Positions 28,770 to 36,423 of a stretch of DNA of 62,653 nt are shown here, in pieces (position 1 is the stretch's first letter; the number at the start of each line of letters is the position of its first letter). Source of the DNA: Traorella massiliensis (GTDB taxonomy: Bacteria > Bacillota_I > Bacilli_A > Erysipelotrichales > Erysipelotrichaceae); NCBI RefSeq assembly GCF_900104665.1, contig NZ_LT629969.1:527560-590212 (forward strand), written 5' to 3'. The position numbers and the translations under genes were made by a program. Below the pieces are notes generated by a model. The model was given only the letters and a program-made list of their open reading frames with translations. It had not been told where the DNA came from and did not search any database.

Positions 28770-30278
28770 ATGAGTGAAATTCTATTAGAAATGAAAGAAA
28801 TAAGTAAAAGCTTTCCTGGTGTTCAAGCGCTTGATCGTGTATCCCTGAAAATAAAAAAAGGCAGCGTTCATGCTTTAATGGGAGAAAATGGAGCAGGAAA
28901 ATCTACTTTGATGAAATGTCTTTTCGGTATCTATAAGATAGATAGTGGCGAAGTATTGCTTGAAAATGAACATGTAAATATTAAAGATACTCAGGAAGCA
29001 TTATCATTAGGAATCGCCATGGTTCATCAGGAACTACAATCGATACCTGAACGTAATATAGCGGAAAATATCTTTTGTGGAAGATATCCAATGAAAAAAA
29101 GGGCTTATTTGAAAATGATCGATCATAAGAAAATGATGGAAGATACAGAAAAACTTCTATCTGAGATCAATCTGAAATTATCTCCTAAAACAAGGTTAGC
29201 AGATTTATCGGTTTCTCAGCGTCAATCAATTGAAATTGCGAAAGCAATCTCATGTAGAGCCAAAATTGTGATCATGGACGAACCTACATCATCTTTAAGT
29301 GAACATGAGGTCAATGCTTTATTTGATATGATTCAGAGATTAAAAGAAAAAGGCACCTCAATTATATATATATCACATAAGATCGAAGAAATTTTAAAAA
29401 TATCTGATGAAGTAACTATCATGCGAGATGGCACTTATGTGGGCAGCTGGTCATCTTCAGAGCTAACTACTGATATGATCATTCAAAAAATGGTAGACCG
29501 AGAACTGACAAATCGTTATCCACAGCGAAAAAGTAAACCACAAGGAAATATTCTTCAGGTAGAAGATCTATCCTCAACGGATCCCAAATCTTTTCAAAAC
29601 ATTTCTTTTGAATTAAGAAAAGGAGAAATATTTGGTATTGGCGGTTTAGTGGGAGCACAACGAAGTGAACTTATGGAGGGGATCTTTGGAATGAGAGCTA
29701 TCTCAAGTGGTAAGATCATTTATAAAGATAAGGTTTTAAAAATAAAGCGTCCACGTGATGCGATTTCTAAAGGTATAGCTTTATTGAGTGAGGATCGCAG
29801 AGCTATGGGTATTTTTGGAGTTCTTTCTATTTTTGATAATGTTACAGTTGCCTCTTTAGATCATCATTTGATCTTAAAAACCATATTAAATAAAAAAAGT
29901 CTGAATGAAGTAGTTCATGAAAGTATTGAAAAGATGAGCATTAAAGCACCTTCTTCTAAATCACTCATTCAAAACCTTTCAGGAGGGAATCAGCAGAAGG
30001 TCATTATAAGCCGCTGGCTGGCAAATGGTCCTGATATTCTGATCCTAGATGAACCAACAAGAGGAATCGATGTTGGCGCTAAATATGAAATCTATACGAT
30101 TATGGAAGATTTGGTATCACAAGGGAAATCGATCATTATGATTTCAAGCGAGATGAGTGAACTGATTGGTATGAGTGATCGAATCATGGTCATGTGTGAA
30201 GGGAAAAATACCGGTTTGATCGATGCAGCTGTGGCTACACAGGAAAACATTATGACACTAGCAACAAAATATATGTAA
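28770..30278 (+). CDS. mglA: Sugar ABC transporter ATP-binding protein (MglA-like)
   Basis: This 502-residue protein has two fused ATPase domains. The first has a canonical Walker A (GENGAGKST), a signature LSVSQRQ and Walker B IVIMDEPTSSLSE. The second has the degenerate P-loop of this family (GLVGAQRSELM) but a good signature (LSGGNQQK) and Walker B (ILILDEPTRGID). It energises hexose import through MglC. It sits 12 bases before mglC and has an AAGGAG site. Confidence 0.92.
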   Translation: MSEILLEMKEISKSFPGVQALDRVSLKIKKGSVHALMGENGAGKSTLMKCLFGIYKIDSGEVLLENEHVNIKDTQEALSLGIAMVHQELQSIPERNIAENIFCGRYPMKKRAYLKMIDHKKMMEDTEKLLSEINLKLSPKTRLADLSVSQRQSIEIAKAISCRAKIVIMDEPTSSLSEHEVNALFDMIQRLKEKGTSIIYISHKIEEILKISDEVTIMRDGTYVGSWSSSELTTDMIIQKMVDRELTNRYPQRKSKPQGNILQVEDLSSTDPKSFQNISFELRKGEIFGIGGLVGAQRSELMEGIFGMRAISSGKIIYKDKVLKIKRPRDAISKGIALLSEDRRAMGIFGVLSIFDNVTVASLDHHLILKTILNKKSLNEVVHESIEKMSIKAPSSKSLIQNLSGGNQQKVIISRWLANGPDILILDEPTRGIDVGAKYEIYTIMEDLVSQGKSIIMISSEMSELIGMSDRIMVMCEGKNTGLIDAAVATQENIMTLATKYM

Positions 30279-30290
30279 GGGAGTAGAAAG

Positions 30291-31292
30291 ATGAATATTG
30301 AAAAAAAGAGAATCATCCATTTTATGAGTAATAATGCTATTACTTTGCTTTTGATCCTTTTGGTATTTTATGTTGGAATGACGCAGGCCGGATTCTTAAG
30401 CGGGCCAAATTTCAATAATATCATGACCAATGTAGTGCCTCGTTTTATTATCGCCTTGGGCGTCAGCAGCTGTCTGATTACAAAAGGAACAGATCTTTCT
30501 GCAGGAAGAATGGTGGGATTGGGTGGTGTCATTGCCTGTACCTTTCTTCAAAGAGCCGATTATGCTGATCGCTTCTTTCCAGGCTTGCAGCAATATCCAC
30601 TACTAGCAGTATTGATCCTAGTTATATTAGCGACGGCTTTCTTTGGACTGCTGAATGGCATGGTTATTTCAATTTTAAAGGTACCGCCATTTCTGGCAAC
30701 TTTAGGAATGCAGACGATCGTTTATGGGATCAACCTTGTTTATTCGGGTGCTGATCCAATTGGTGGACTTCGGAAAGATTATACCTCACTAGCGACCGGA
30801 GAACTATTCTCAATCGGCGGATTCAGCTTTAAGTATCTCTTTCTGATTGGGATCATATTAGGGATCCTTTTCTGGTTTCTCTACAATAAAACACGTTATG
30901 GAAAGTACATGTATGCCATCGGTGGCAATGAAAATGCTGCAGAAGTATCGGGTGTCAATGTTACCTTATCCAAGATTAAAATCTATACTGTTGCGGGAAT
31001 TATGTATGGTATTGCGGGTTTTTTATTAGCCGCTAAATCAGGTGGAGCTTCGGTCAATCTAGGGTTGAGCTATGAATTGGAAGCAATTGCCGCCTGTACT
31101 ATTGGTGGCGTTTCAACAACAGGAGGAGTAGGAAAAGTATCAGGAATTCTTTTAGGAGTATTAGTATTTGAACTTTTAAAGACTTCGATGCAGTTTCTTA
31201 AAATTGATACTTCCTATCAGTTTATTGTCCAAGGAGCAGTAATTATCATAGCTGTAGCTTTAGATATTAGAAAATATCTTGCAAAAAAATAA
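30291..31292 (+). CDS. mglC: Galactose/methylgalactoside ABC transporter permease (MglC-like)
   Basis: This 333-residue membrane protein has 8-10 hydrophobic segments and the BPD_transp_2 signature (EAIAACTIGGVSTTGGVGKVSG, split here as EAIAACTIGG and VSTTGGVGKVSG, about 262-283). It forms the membrane channel with MglA. It is the last gene of the operon, followed by a strong terminator. Confidence 0.92.
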   Translation: MNIEKKRIIHFMSNNAITLLLILLVFYVGMTQAGFLSGPNFNNIMTNVVPRFIIALGVSSCLITKGTDLSAGRMVGLGGVIACTFLQRADYADRFFPGLQQYPLLAVLILVILATAFFGLLNGMVISILKVPPFLATLGMQTIVYGINLVYSGADPIGGLRKDYTSLATGELFSIGGFSFKYLFLIGIILGILFWFLYNKTRYGKYMYAIGGNENAAEVSGVNVTLSKIKIYTVAGIMYGIAGFLLAAKSGGASVNLGLSYELEAIAACTIGGVSTTGGVGKVSGILLGVLVFELLKTSMQFLKIDTSYQFIVQGAVIIIAVALDIRKYLAKK

Positions 31293-31329
31293 AATTATAT
31301 TTCAGATCATTATCAATTTGAATTTTCAA

Positions 31330-31360
31330 AAAATAGCGGAATAATATACCGCTATTTTCA
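31330..31360 (+). terminator. Terminator of the mgl operon
   Basis: AAAATAGCGG (31330-31339) and CCGCTATTTT (31349-31358) form a perfect 10-base stem 37 bases after the mglC stop. The A/T flanks make it potentially bidirectional. Confidence 0.75.
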
Positions 31361-31462
31361 ACATTACTTTCTGTGATCAAAATTAAACTAAGACATTTTC
31401 TATTCAGTATATGTTATTATCTTATCAGTAGTTTATGATGATAACACTTATAAATGAAGCTG

Positions 31463-32027
31463 TTATATTCCAAGCACGTTATCCCTGATCAAATCTTTCA
31501 GATAGTTTAATTCTTCTGGTTTGATGGCTTCATTCTGTTCATATGTGAACAAAGAGTCATCCATAGAACGGATGGTTATATAGAAGAAAGTATCTTGATA
31601 TTCAAAAGTTAAGATATAAGTAGGTTTATAGATGCTCTCATTATTTAGTCTAGCATAGTTATACTGTTTTACTTTGATAGGAATATCTTCTACTTTTATT
31701 TCAAATTCATGTTTTAAATATTCATTTTTTGGCGATGAAAATGTCTTGTCACCTTTTGTCATTTCAAATTCACAAAAATAATAATCTGTAACTAAAACTA
31801 CTTCATGAACTGATTCTTTTTTATGAAATAAAGATTTGTCTATTATTTCTCCTGTTGAAGTTGTTTTTATAGAATCAGGAAAAGAAGTATGATACATATC
31901 ATTGATTTGATCTATTGTCAGACCTGAAGGCTGTTTTTTTTGTTCCTGTAAAGAAAACTGTATAAAATATAATAAGTAAGATAAAGACAATAAATTCTAA
32001 AATATATTTTTTATTCACATTTCCCAT
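31463..32027 (-). pseudogene. Membrane-anchored unknown protein, frameshifted in an 8-base homopolymer
   Basis: An ATG at 32027 with an AGAGGTAAG ribosome site opens a frame encoding a membrane anchor (MGNVNKKYILEFIVFILLII). After about 31 codons it reaches a run of eight A residues on the coding strand (plus-strand T8, 31934-31941). Removing one A continues exactly into the long frame ending at 31463, giving a 187-residue protein; otherwise the long frame has only a TTG start inside the anchor. The soluble part has no family I recognise (YYFCEFEMTKGDKTF, FEYQDTFFYITIRSMDD). It could be a real null allele, a phase-variable gene or a sequencing error. It heads towards a cluster of small membrane proteins. 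Confidence 0.6.
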
Positions 32028-32041
32028 TGTTCTTACCTCTG

Positions 32042-32164
32042 CTAGACAATCTTTCTTTGAATCCTTACCTCTTTCAGTATGTTTTTACTTTCCTTATAAT
32101 GGCTGTTGGCCGTTATAATCAATTTAATAATCTCTTTCATAAAATTTTCCCTTTTCATAAACAT
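32042..32164 (-). CDS. Small ORF, 40 residues, uncertain
   Basis: A short minus-strand frame encodes a basic peptide (MFMKRENFMKEIIKLIITAN then a Lys-rich tail). An internal ATG eight codons later has a better ribosome site (AAAGGG). It ends 15 bases before the start of the frameshifted membrane protein. It may be a leader or small regulatory peptide, or simply spurious; only position and a possible ribosome site support it. Confidence 0.25.
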   Translation of the reverse strand: MFMKRENFMKEIIKLIITANSHYKESKNILKEVRIQRKIV

Positions 32165-32231
32165 TACTCTATCTTCTCTTTCAGCAATTTATAATATTCT
32201 CAAATATGTATAATATAACACTCACTCTTTG

Positions 32232-32462
32232 TTATTCGTTTAATTTATATTTGTAACCATTCTTCATTGCATCTATTAGTTCTTTTGGCATGTATGAAAT
32301 AGCTTTTTGTTCTTTATATGATAATGATTCATACCATTTTAACCATTCCTGGGTTTCTTCAGAAAAAATCTGATTATTTGAATTTTCAATGTAAAAGCTA
32401 ATTCCAAAAATTAAGGTTAGTATACAGATGGGCAAGGTGATGATGAACAATCTTTTTTTCAT
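32232..32462 (-). CDS. Small membrane-anchored protein, unknown
   Basis: This 76-residue protein has an N-terminal membrane helix (LFIITLPICILTLIFGISFYI) and an outer tail of about 50 residues with a Trp/Tyr-rich helix (EWLKWYESLSYKEQKAISYM). No family is recognised. The gene begins 31 bases after the XRE regulator gene on the same strand, with a GGAATG ribosome site, and belongs to a minus-strand cluster of regulator plus small membrane proteins. Confidence 0.55.
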   Translation of the reverse strand: MKKRLFIITLPICILTLIFGISFYIENSNNQIFSEETQEWLKWYESLSYKEQKAISYMPKELIDAMKNGYKYKLNE

Positions 32463-32493
32463 AATTTACATTCCTTTTGTTCTTTTTATTTAA

Positions 32494-33072
32494 TTAATCT
32501 ATTTTCATGCTTTTCTTTAGTTGAATATAAGACAAATAAACATACAGCAAGATCAACAAAACATTAACAGCTAATGTTGAAAGAAACAGATAGAACATCT
32601 GAGTGAGTAAAAGTCCCTGATAATTTGAAGTAGTATCTGTTCCAAAAATAAGTGTGCAAACAATTCCTTTTGGGAAAAATATTCCTTCGCTGATCTGCCA
32701 CGAAAGGCTTGTTGAGAAATAACCATATGAAATATCCAAAAAAAGAATCAGAGAAATCATGAGACATATCAAAACGATTTTTTTCTTTTTTGTAATTTTG
32801 AAGATTTCTTCTTTCTGCATATAAAGAATTGTCAAGATAGAAGGGTCTATATCCTGTACGACAGTTTCCTCTCCGACGATCAAATCCTTTACACTGATTC
32901 CTAATTCTAAAGACAGGCTTTCAAGCATGGAAACATCCGGAATATTTAAGCTTCTTTCCCATCTTGAAATCGTTTTAGGGCTGACACCAAGATGACTGGC
33001 CAGCTGTTCCTGTGTCAATCCTTTTTCAACTCGTTTTTTTCTGATGAGCAATCCTAATTTTTCCTGATTCAT
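32494..33072 (-). CDS. XRE-family regulator with C-terminal membrane segments
   Basis: This 192-residue protein has an N-terminal helix-turn-helix (GLTQEQLASHLGVSPKTISRWE, core within about 18-40). The C-terminal half has about three hydrophobic segments (IVLICLMISLILFLDISYGY, a middle segment, and MFYLFLSTLAVNVLLILLYV). Membrane-tethered XRE regulators often sense envelope stress or control neighbouring transport or immunity genes. The two or three small membrane proteins just downstream are likely targets or partners. The ligand is unknown. Confidence 0.75.
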   Translation of the reverse strand: MNQEKLGLLIRKKRVEKGLTQEQLASHLGVSPKTISRWERSLNIPDVSMLESLSLELGISVKDLIVGEETVVQDIDPSILTILYMQKEEIFKITKKKKIVLICLMISLILFLDISYGYFSTSLSWQISEGIFFPKGIVCTLIFGTDTTSNYQGLLLTQMFYLFLSTLAVNVLLILLYVYLSYIQLKKSMKID

Positions 33073-33201
33073 ATGTTTCTCCTCGCTTATATTGAAACAT
33101 AATATTTAAAAAAAATACAGGACATTTGTGTTGAATTTGTGTCCAGTTAGTTATTTTTTAATAAAAATTTTATCATTTGCTCTCAAAATTTTCTCAGAAA
33201 T

Positions 33202-33225
33202 AAAAAAAAGCCCGATTTCTCGGAC
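33202..33225 (-). terminator. Terminator of the tRNA operon
   Basis: On the minus strand GTCCGA-GAAA-TCGGGC (33225 to 33210) makes a 6-base stem with one G-T pair and a GNRA-type loop, followed by eight T residues. It lies 13 bases beyond the last tRNA. Confidence 0.75.
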
Positions 33226-33237
33226 TTATTTGACACA

Positions 33238-33311
33238 TGGAGCAGATGAGGGGAATCGAACCCCCGTATCAACCTTGGCAAGGTTGTGTTCTACCATTAA
33301 ACTACATCTGC
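33238..33311 (-). tRNA. tRNA-Gly (GCC)
   Basis: This 74-base tRNA folds as a cloverleaf: acceptor GCAGATG/CATCTGC, anticodon arm CAACC-TTGCCAA-GGTTG with anticodon GCC, and T-arm GGGGGTTCGATTCCCC. The CCA end is encoded. It is the last of three co-oriented tRNA genes. Confidence 0.93.
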
Positions 33312-33312
33312 A

Positions 33313-33388
33313 TGGCGGTCTAGATGGGACTCGAACCCACGATCTCCTCCGTGACAGGGAGGCATGTTAACCACTACACCACTAGACC
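33313..33388 (-). tRNA. tRNA-Asp (GTC)
   Basis: This 76-base cloverleaf has acceptor GGTCTAG/CTAGACC, anticodon arm CCTCC-CTGTCAC-GGAGG with anticodon GTC, T-loop TTCGAGT and an encoded CCA. It is separated from tRNA-Gly by one base. Confidence 0.93.
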
Positions 33389-33406
33389 ATTTGCATGAAT
33401 TTGAAA

Positions 33407-33497
33407 TGGCGCAGAAGGAGGGATTTGAACCCTCGCACCAGTTTCCCGGCCTATACCCTTAGCAGGGGCACCTCTTCAACCACTTGAGTACTTCTGC
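33407..33497 (-). tRNA. tRNA-Ser (GCT)
   Basis: This 91-base tRNA has the long variable arm of a class II tRNA. The acceptor is GCAGAAG/CTTCTGC, the anticodon loop CTGCTAA gives anticodon GCT, the T-loop is TTCAAAT, and CCA is encoded. It is the first tRNA of the operon. Confidence 0.92.
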
Positions 33498-33524
33498 AGT
33501 GCTTGAACTCGTTCATGCTTAAGT

Positions 33525-33553
33525 ATAATACCATAAACCATTTCATTTGACAA
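33525..33553 (-). promoter_or_regulatory. Promoter of the tRNA operon
   Basis: On the minus strand TTGTCA (33553-33548), a 17-base spacer and TATTAT (33530-33525) form a good sigma-A promoter about 28 bases before the tRNA-Ser 5' end. Confidence 0.7.
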
Positions 33554-33701
33554 GATAAAATTTAAATAAAAATAAAAATATCTAAAAAGACGAAAGAAGA
33601 TATAAAATGGTAAAAAAAGGAAAAAAATGGAATATAAAAGTTAAATATAATGATGCAGAAATCTTATTTATGTATTATAATATCTGCAGAAGGTGTATAG
33701 A

Positions 33702-34166
33702 ATGTATGTAGATTATTATAAATCGTTAATTGGACTCATCAAGATCGTATGTGATGATGAATATGTTTTAGAGTGCGAATTTGTGGATGAAATTGATGAA
33801 AAAGCATGTGAAAGTTCTTTGTCAGCAGAAGTAAAGAAACAGCTAAAAGAATATTTTATGGGAAAACGCTTAGCGTTTGATTTGCCACTAAAACTGAAAG
33901 GTACTTCTTTTCAGCTTAAAGTTTGGAATGCTTTGCTTCAGATTCCTTATGGGCAGACTTGTACTTATAAGGATATTGCACAAAAAGTAGATCATCCAAA
34001 AGCAGTAAGAGCTGTTGGTATGGCCAACAATAAAAATAAGCTTATGATCTTGATTCCCTGCCATCGTGTTATTGGTTCTAATAATAAAATGGTGGGTTAT
34101 GCCGGAGGAATTTTTAAAAAACAAGTTCTTTTAGATTATGAAAAAAGTGTATTAGAAAGTCTATAG
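33702..34166 (+). CDS. ogt: Methylated-DNA--protein-cysteine methyltransferase
   Basis: This protein of 154 residues from the chosen start repairs O6-alkylguanine by suicidal transfer to a cysteine. The active-site motif IPCHRVIGSNNK (Cys about 121) and the preceding helix YGQTCTYKDIA, plus AVGMANNKN, are intact. I use the ATG at 33702 because AGAAGGTG lies 6 bases upstream; an upstream in-frame GTG overlaps that site. It is monocistronic with a terminator behind it. Confidence 0.93.
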   Translation: MYVDYYKSLIGLIKIVCDDEYVLECEFVDEIDEKACESSLSAEVKKQLKEYFMGKRLAFDLPLKLKGTSFQLKVWNALLQIPYGQTCTYKDIAQKVDHPKAVRAVGMANNKNKLMILIPCHRVIGSNNKMVGYAGGIFKKQVLLDYEKSVLESL

Positions 34167-34189
34167 CTCCTAATTTTAGGAGCTTTTTG
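34165..34189 (+). terminator. Terminator of ogt
   Basis: AGCTCCTA (34165-34172) and TAGGAGCT (34177-34184) form an 8-base stem, followed by T5 with the last two stem bases. The stop codon overlaps the first arm. Confidence 0.8.
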
Positions 34190-34222
34190 TTCAACTATTA
34201 GTTGAATACCTCTTTTCAACTA
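34190..34222. promoter_or_regulatory. 17-base perfect palindrome plus extra half-site, candidate operator
   Basis: TTCAACTA-T-TAGTTGAA (34190-34206) is a perfect palindrome, and a third half-site TTCAACTA lies at 34215-34222. The array is just upstream of the -35 box of the XRE gene at 34291. This is classic operator architecture; autoregulation by that XRE protein is the simplest idea. Confidence 0.55.
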
Positions 34223-34230
34223 ACAGGTTA

Positions 34231-34259
34231 TTGGCAAAAAGGACTTTTGTATTTACGAT
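34231..34259 (+). promoter_or_regulatory. Promoter of the XRE repeat-protein gene
   Basis: TTGGCA (34231-34236), a 17-base spacer and TACGAT (34254-34259) fit a sigma-A promoter. The start codon is 32 bases downstream with GGGAGGAG as ribosome site. Confidence 0.6.
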
Positions 34260-34290
34260 ATAGGTGTCCAGACAAGGGAGGAGATAAAAG

Positions 34291-35454
34291 ATGAACAAGA
34301 TAGGAAAAACCATTGCTGATCTGAGAAAAGCCAATAACATGACCCAAAGCGAAGTAGCCGATATCCTGGGCGTCAGCTATCAGGCTGTCAGCAAATGGGA
34401 AAGAGATGAATCGCTTCCGGATATTGCCCTATTGCCACAGATTGCCGATCTTTACCATATTTCGATCGACCAGCTATTGCGGGGCAGCTTTGAAATGAAA
34501 GAGGAAGAGGTCGAGCAGGCCAAGGAGATCGTGGAAGAAGCGACACAGGACGAGCCTTATGAAACAGAGAAGTTTGATCCCGGGCGTTTTTCAGAAGATC
34601 TGACCAGCTATATCAACAAGGAACTGAATGATGCCTTTGCCAGTGCTTTTGAGAATCTGGCTCCCTTTATGAAGCCTAAAAAGATCCACAAGGTACTGAA
34701 CAGAAGGAAGATCAAGCTGGAATCCTTTTCCAGAAACGCCTACGAGTACTTTGATTCCGATACGATCAGCGACATGATCGATTCGATCGGGAATGTAGAT
34801 GAAAAAGTATTCGACCAGCTGCTGGAACTGCTTCCGATATGCAATAGCGAGAGCAAGGACAAGATCCTTGATCTGATCATAGAAAGCGACATGACAAGGC
34901 TGGATATCAGCGAGATGCTGCCGTTTTTAAATAAGGTTCAGATCAACCGTCTGCTTGAATCGTATCTTGAGAAAGAAGACCGTCAGAAAATACTGGAAAA
35001 CATGGAAGAGTTTCTGCCGTTTATCAATCATGAAGGGAAAAAGCTCGTGATTGACTTTCTGACAGAAGGAGAATTAAATGAATTTGATCTGGAGGAATAT
35101 CTGCCGTTTTTCAATTCGGAAGAGAAGTCACGGATCGTATCCTGGATCACATCGCAAAAGGAAGAAACCGATCTGGACGAGATCATACCTTTTTTTAATT
35201 CAGTGCAGAGAAGAGAGCTGCTGAGATGGGCGATAGAAACCATGGAGTACGATGAAATATCGGATTATGGACATTATATGGAAGAGGATATGATAGAGGA
35301 GCTTGTAGAAAGATATATCGAAGAGAAAAGAGAAGATGATTTAAGTGATTTCTATGCATTTATGAATACAGAGACAAAGAATGCGCTTATCAGATATTAT
35401 CTCAGCAGGAAGATGAATGATGAGCTGATGGAATTGCTTTCGTTTATGAAATAA
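34291..35454 (+). CDS. XRE regulator with about seven tandem helical LPFxN repeats
   Basis: This 387-residue protein has an N-terminal XRE helix-turn-helix (MTQSEVADILGVSYQAVSKW, about 18-37), then an acidic linker and an amphipathic region (about 100-165). From about residue 175 it is a chain of 26-30-residue repeats. The core is (E/D)-(hydrophobic)2-PFxN, then a charged helix and a Leu/Ile-rich helix; ELLPICNS, EMLPFLNK, EFLPFINH, EYLPFFNS, EIIPFFNS and DFYAFMNT mark successive units. Such solenoids usually bind proteins or nucleic acid. The first 900 bases are clearly richer in G+C than the neighbourhood, suggesting transfer. No family name is offered for the repeats. Confidence 0.75.
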   Translation: MNKIGKTIADLRKANNMTQSEVADILGVSYQAVSKWERDESLPDIALLPQIADLYHISIDQLLRGSFEMKEEEVEQAKEIVEEATQDEPYETEKFDPGRFSEDLTSYINKELNDAFASAFENLAPFMKPKKIHKVLNRRKIKLESFSRNAYEYFDSDTISDMIDSIGNVDEKVFDQLLELLPICNSESKDKILDLIIESDMTRLDISEMLPFLNKVQINRLLESYLEKEDRQKILENMEEFLPFINHEGKKLVIDFLTEGELNEFDLEEYLPFFNSEEKSRIVSWITSQKEETDLDEIIPFFNSVQRRELLRWAIETMEYDEISDYGHYMEEDMIEELVERYIEEKREDDLSDFYAFMNTETKNALIRYYLSRKMNDELMELLSFMK

Positions 35455-35478
35455 AAAAAGTGCAGTGCACTTTTTTAT
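35454..35478. terminator. Bidirectional terminator
   Basis: AAAAAAGTGC (35454-35463), loop AGT and GCACTTTTTT (35467-35476) serve the converging XRE repeat gene and the CmpB-like gene. Confidence 0.82.
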
Positions 35479-36284
35479 TTTTGAGAAAAATTATCATACT
35501 GTTTTCTAAAATATTCACCCAGGTCTCGCAACTGTTTTTTATTAGAAAGCTTTAAAGAAGGAAAGCTGTTTCGCAAACGTGCCTGTCTTGTACTTTCACG
35601 AAGTGATTGATAATGCTGATTGACCTGTTTTTTTAAATCATCAAGTTCAGGAGTATTTTCTAGGAAACTTTCAATTTTTTCTTTCACATTAAAGTTAAAA
35701 TCTGGAATTTGGGAAGCAAGGATCCTTTTGACTTCTTCAAGCTTGGATTCAAACATAGATAGCTGCTGTTTGAAAGAAATCAGCTGCAATGCAGATAAAA
35801 CAACATCCGTAATTAAATAAAGGAATAAAACGATAGCCAGTAATTGACGTAGAGATATCGAAAGGTTCTCTACAAAAGTAATTACCATAGGATGTAAAAA
35901 ATAGATAACAAAAATGGACAGACATCCAAAAAGAAATGAATTGCGCAGGCAGACACGTCCATTAATGTTAAATTTCCGTTGAGAATAATCCCACCACATT
36001 ACATGAAAAAGCATTTCTAATAGCCATGAAGTAAAATATTCGATGACTGAAGTGATAATGATCCCCAATAAAAATACTAATAGAGGATTCGTTTCGAGCC
36101 GTGAAATCAGCAAGATAACAAAAAGGGCACCGAATCCATAGATAGGACAAAAGGGTCCATGCATAAATCCGGAATTGACGAGTTTTTTTCTTCCAATTGA
36201 AATATAGGCAGATTCACATGCCCATCCAAGAAAGCTATATATCATCAGATATAAAAAATAATTAATTACAGTTATAGTGTCCAT
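35475..36284 (-). CDS. CmpB/PF06541-type putative ABC transporter membrane protein
   Basis: This 269-residue protein has 4-5 N-terminal membrane helices and the family motifs YSFLGWACESAY (about 16-27), SGFMHGPFCPIYGFGAL (about 39-55) and EMLFHVMWWDYSQRKFNINGRVCL. The C-terminal 100 residues are soluble and helical (DDLKKQVNQHYQSL). The family is called a putative ABC permease but usually has no ATPase partner, and none is adjacent here. The function is unknown. Confidence 0.8.
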   Translation of the reverse strand: MDTITVINYFLYLMIYSFLGWACESAYISIGRKKLVNSGFMHGPFCPIYGFGALFVILLISRLETNPLLVFLLGIIITSVIEYFTSWLLEMLFHVMWWDYSQRKFNINGRVCLRNSFLFGCLSIFVIYFLHPMVITFVENLSISLRQLLAIVLFLYLITDVVLSALQLISFKQQLSMFESKLEEVKRILASQIPDFNFNVKEKIESFLENTPELDDLKKQVNQHYQSLRESTRQARLRNSFPSLKLSNKKQLRDLGEYFRKQYDNFSQK

Positions 36285-36423
36285 GAATATTATTATGGTT
36301 GAAATGACTTAAAATAGCAATCTTTTTTTGTAAAAAGTGTTCTTAAAATCGTGTATCAATTGAATTTGTAAGCGGCTTATGTTTTAATTAACATAAATAA
36401 TGTCGATATAAAGGAGGATATGG

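Noticed and set aside
33128-33370. An 80-codon plus-strand ORF.
   Set aside because: It runs antisense through tRNA-Gly and tRNA-Asp, a well-known artefact that yields DEGNRTPVSTLARL-like peptides.
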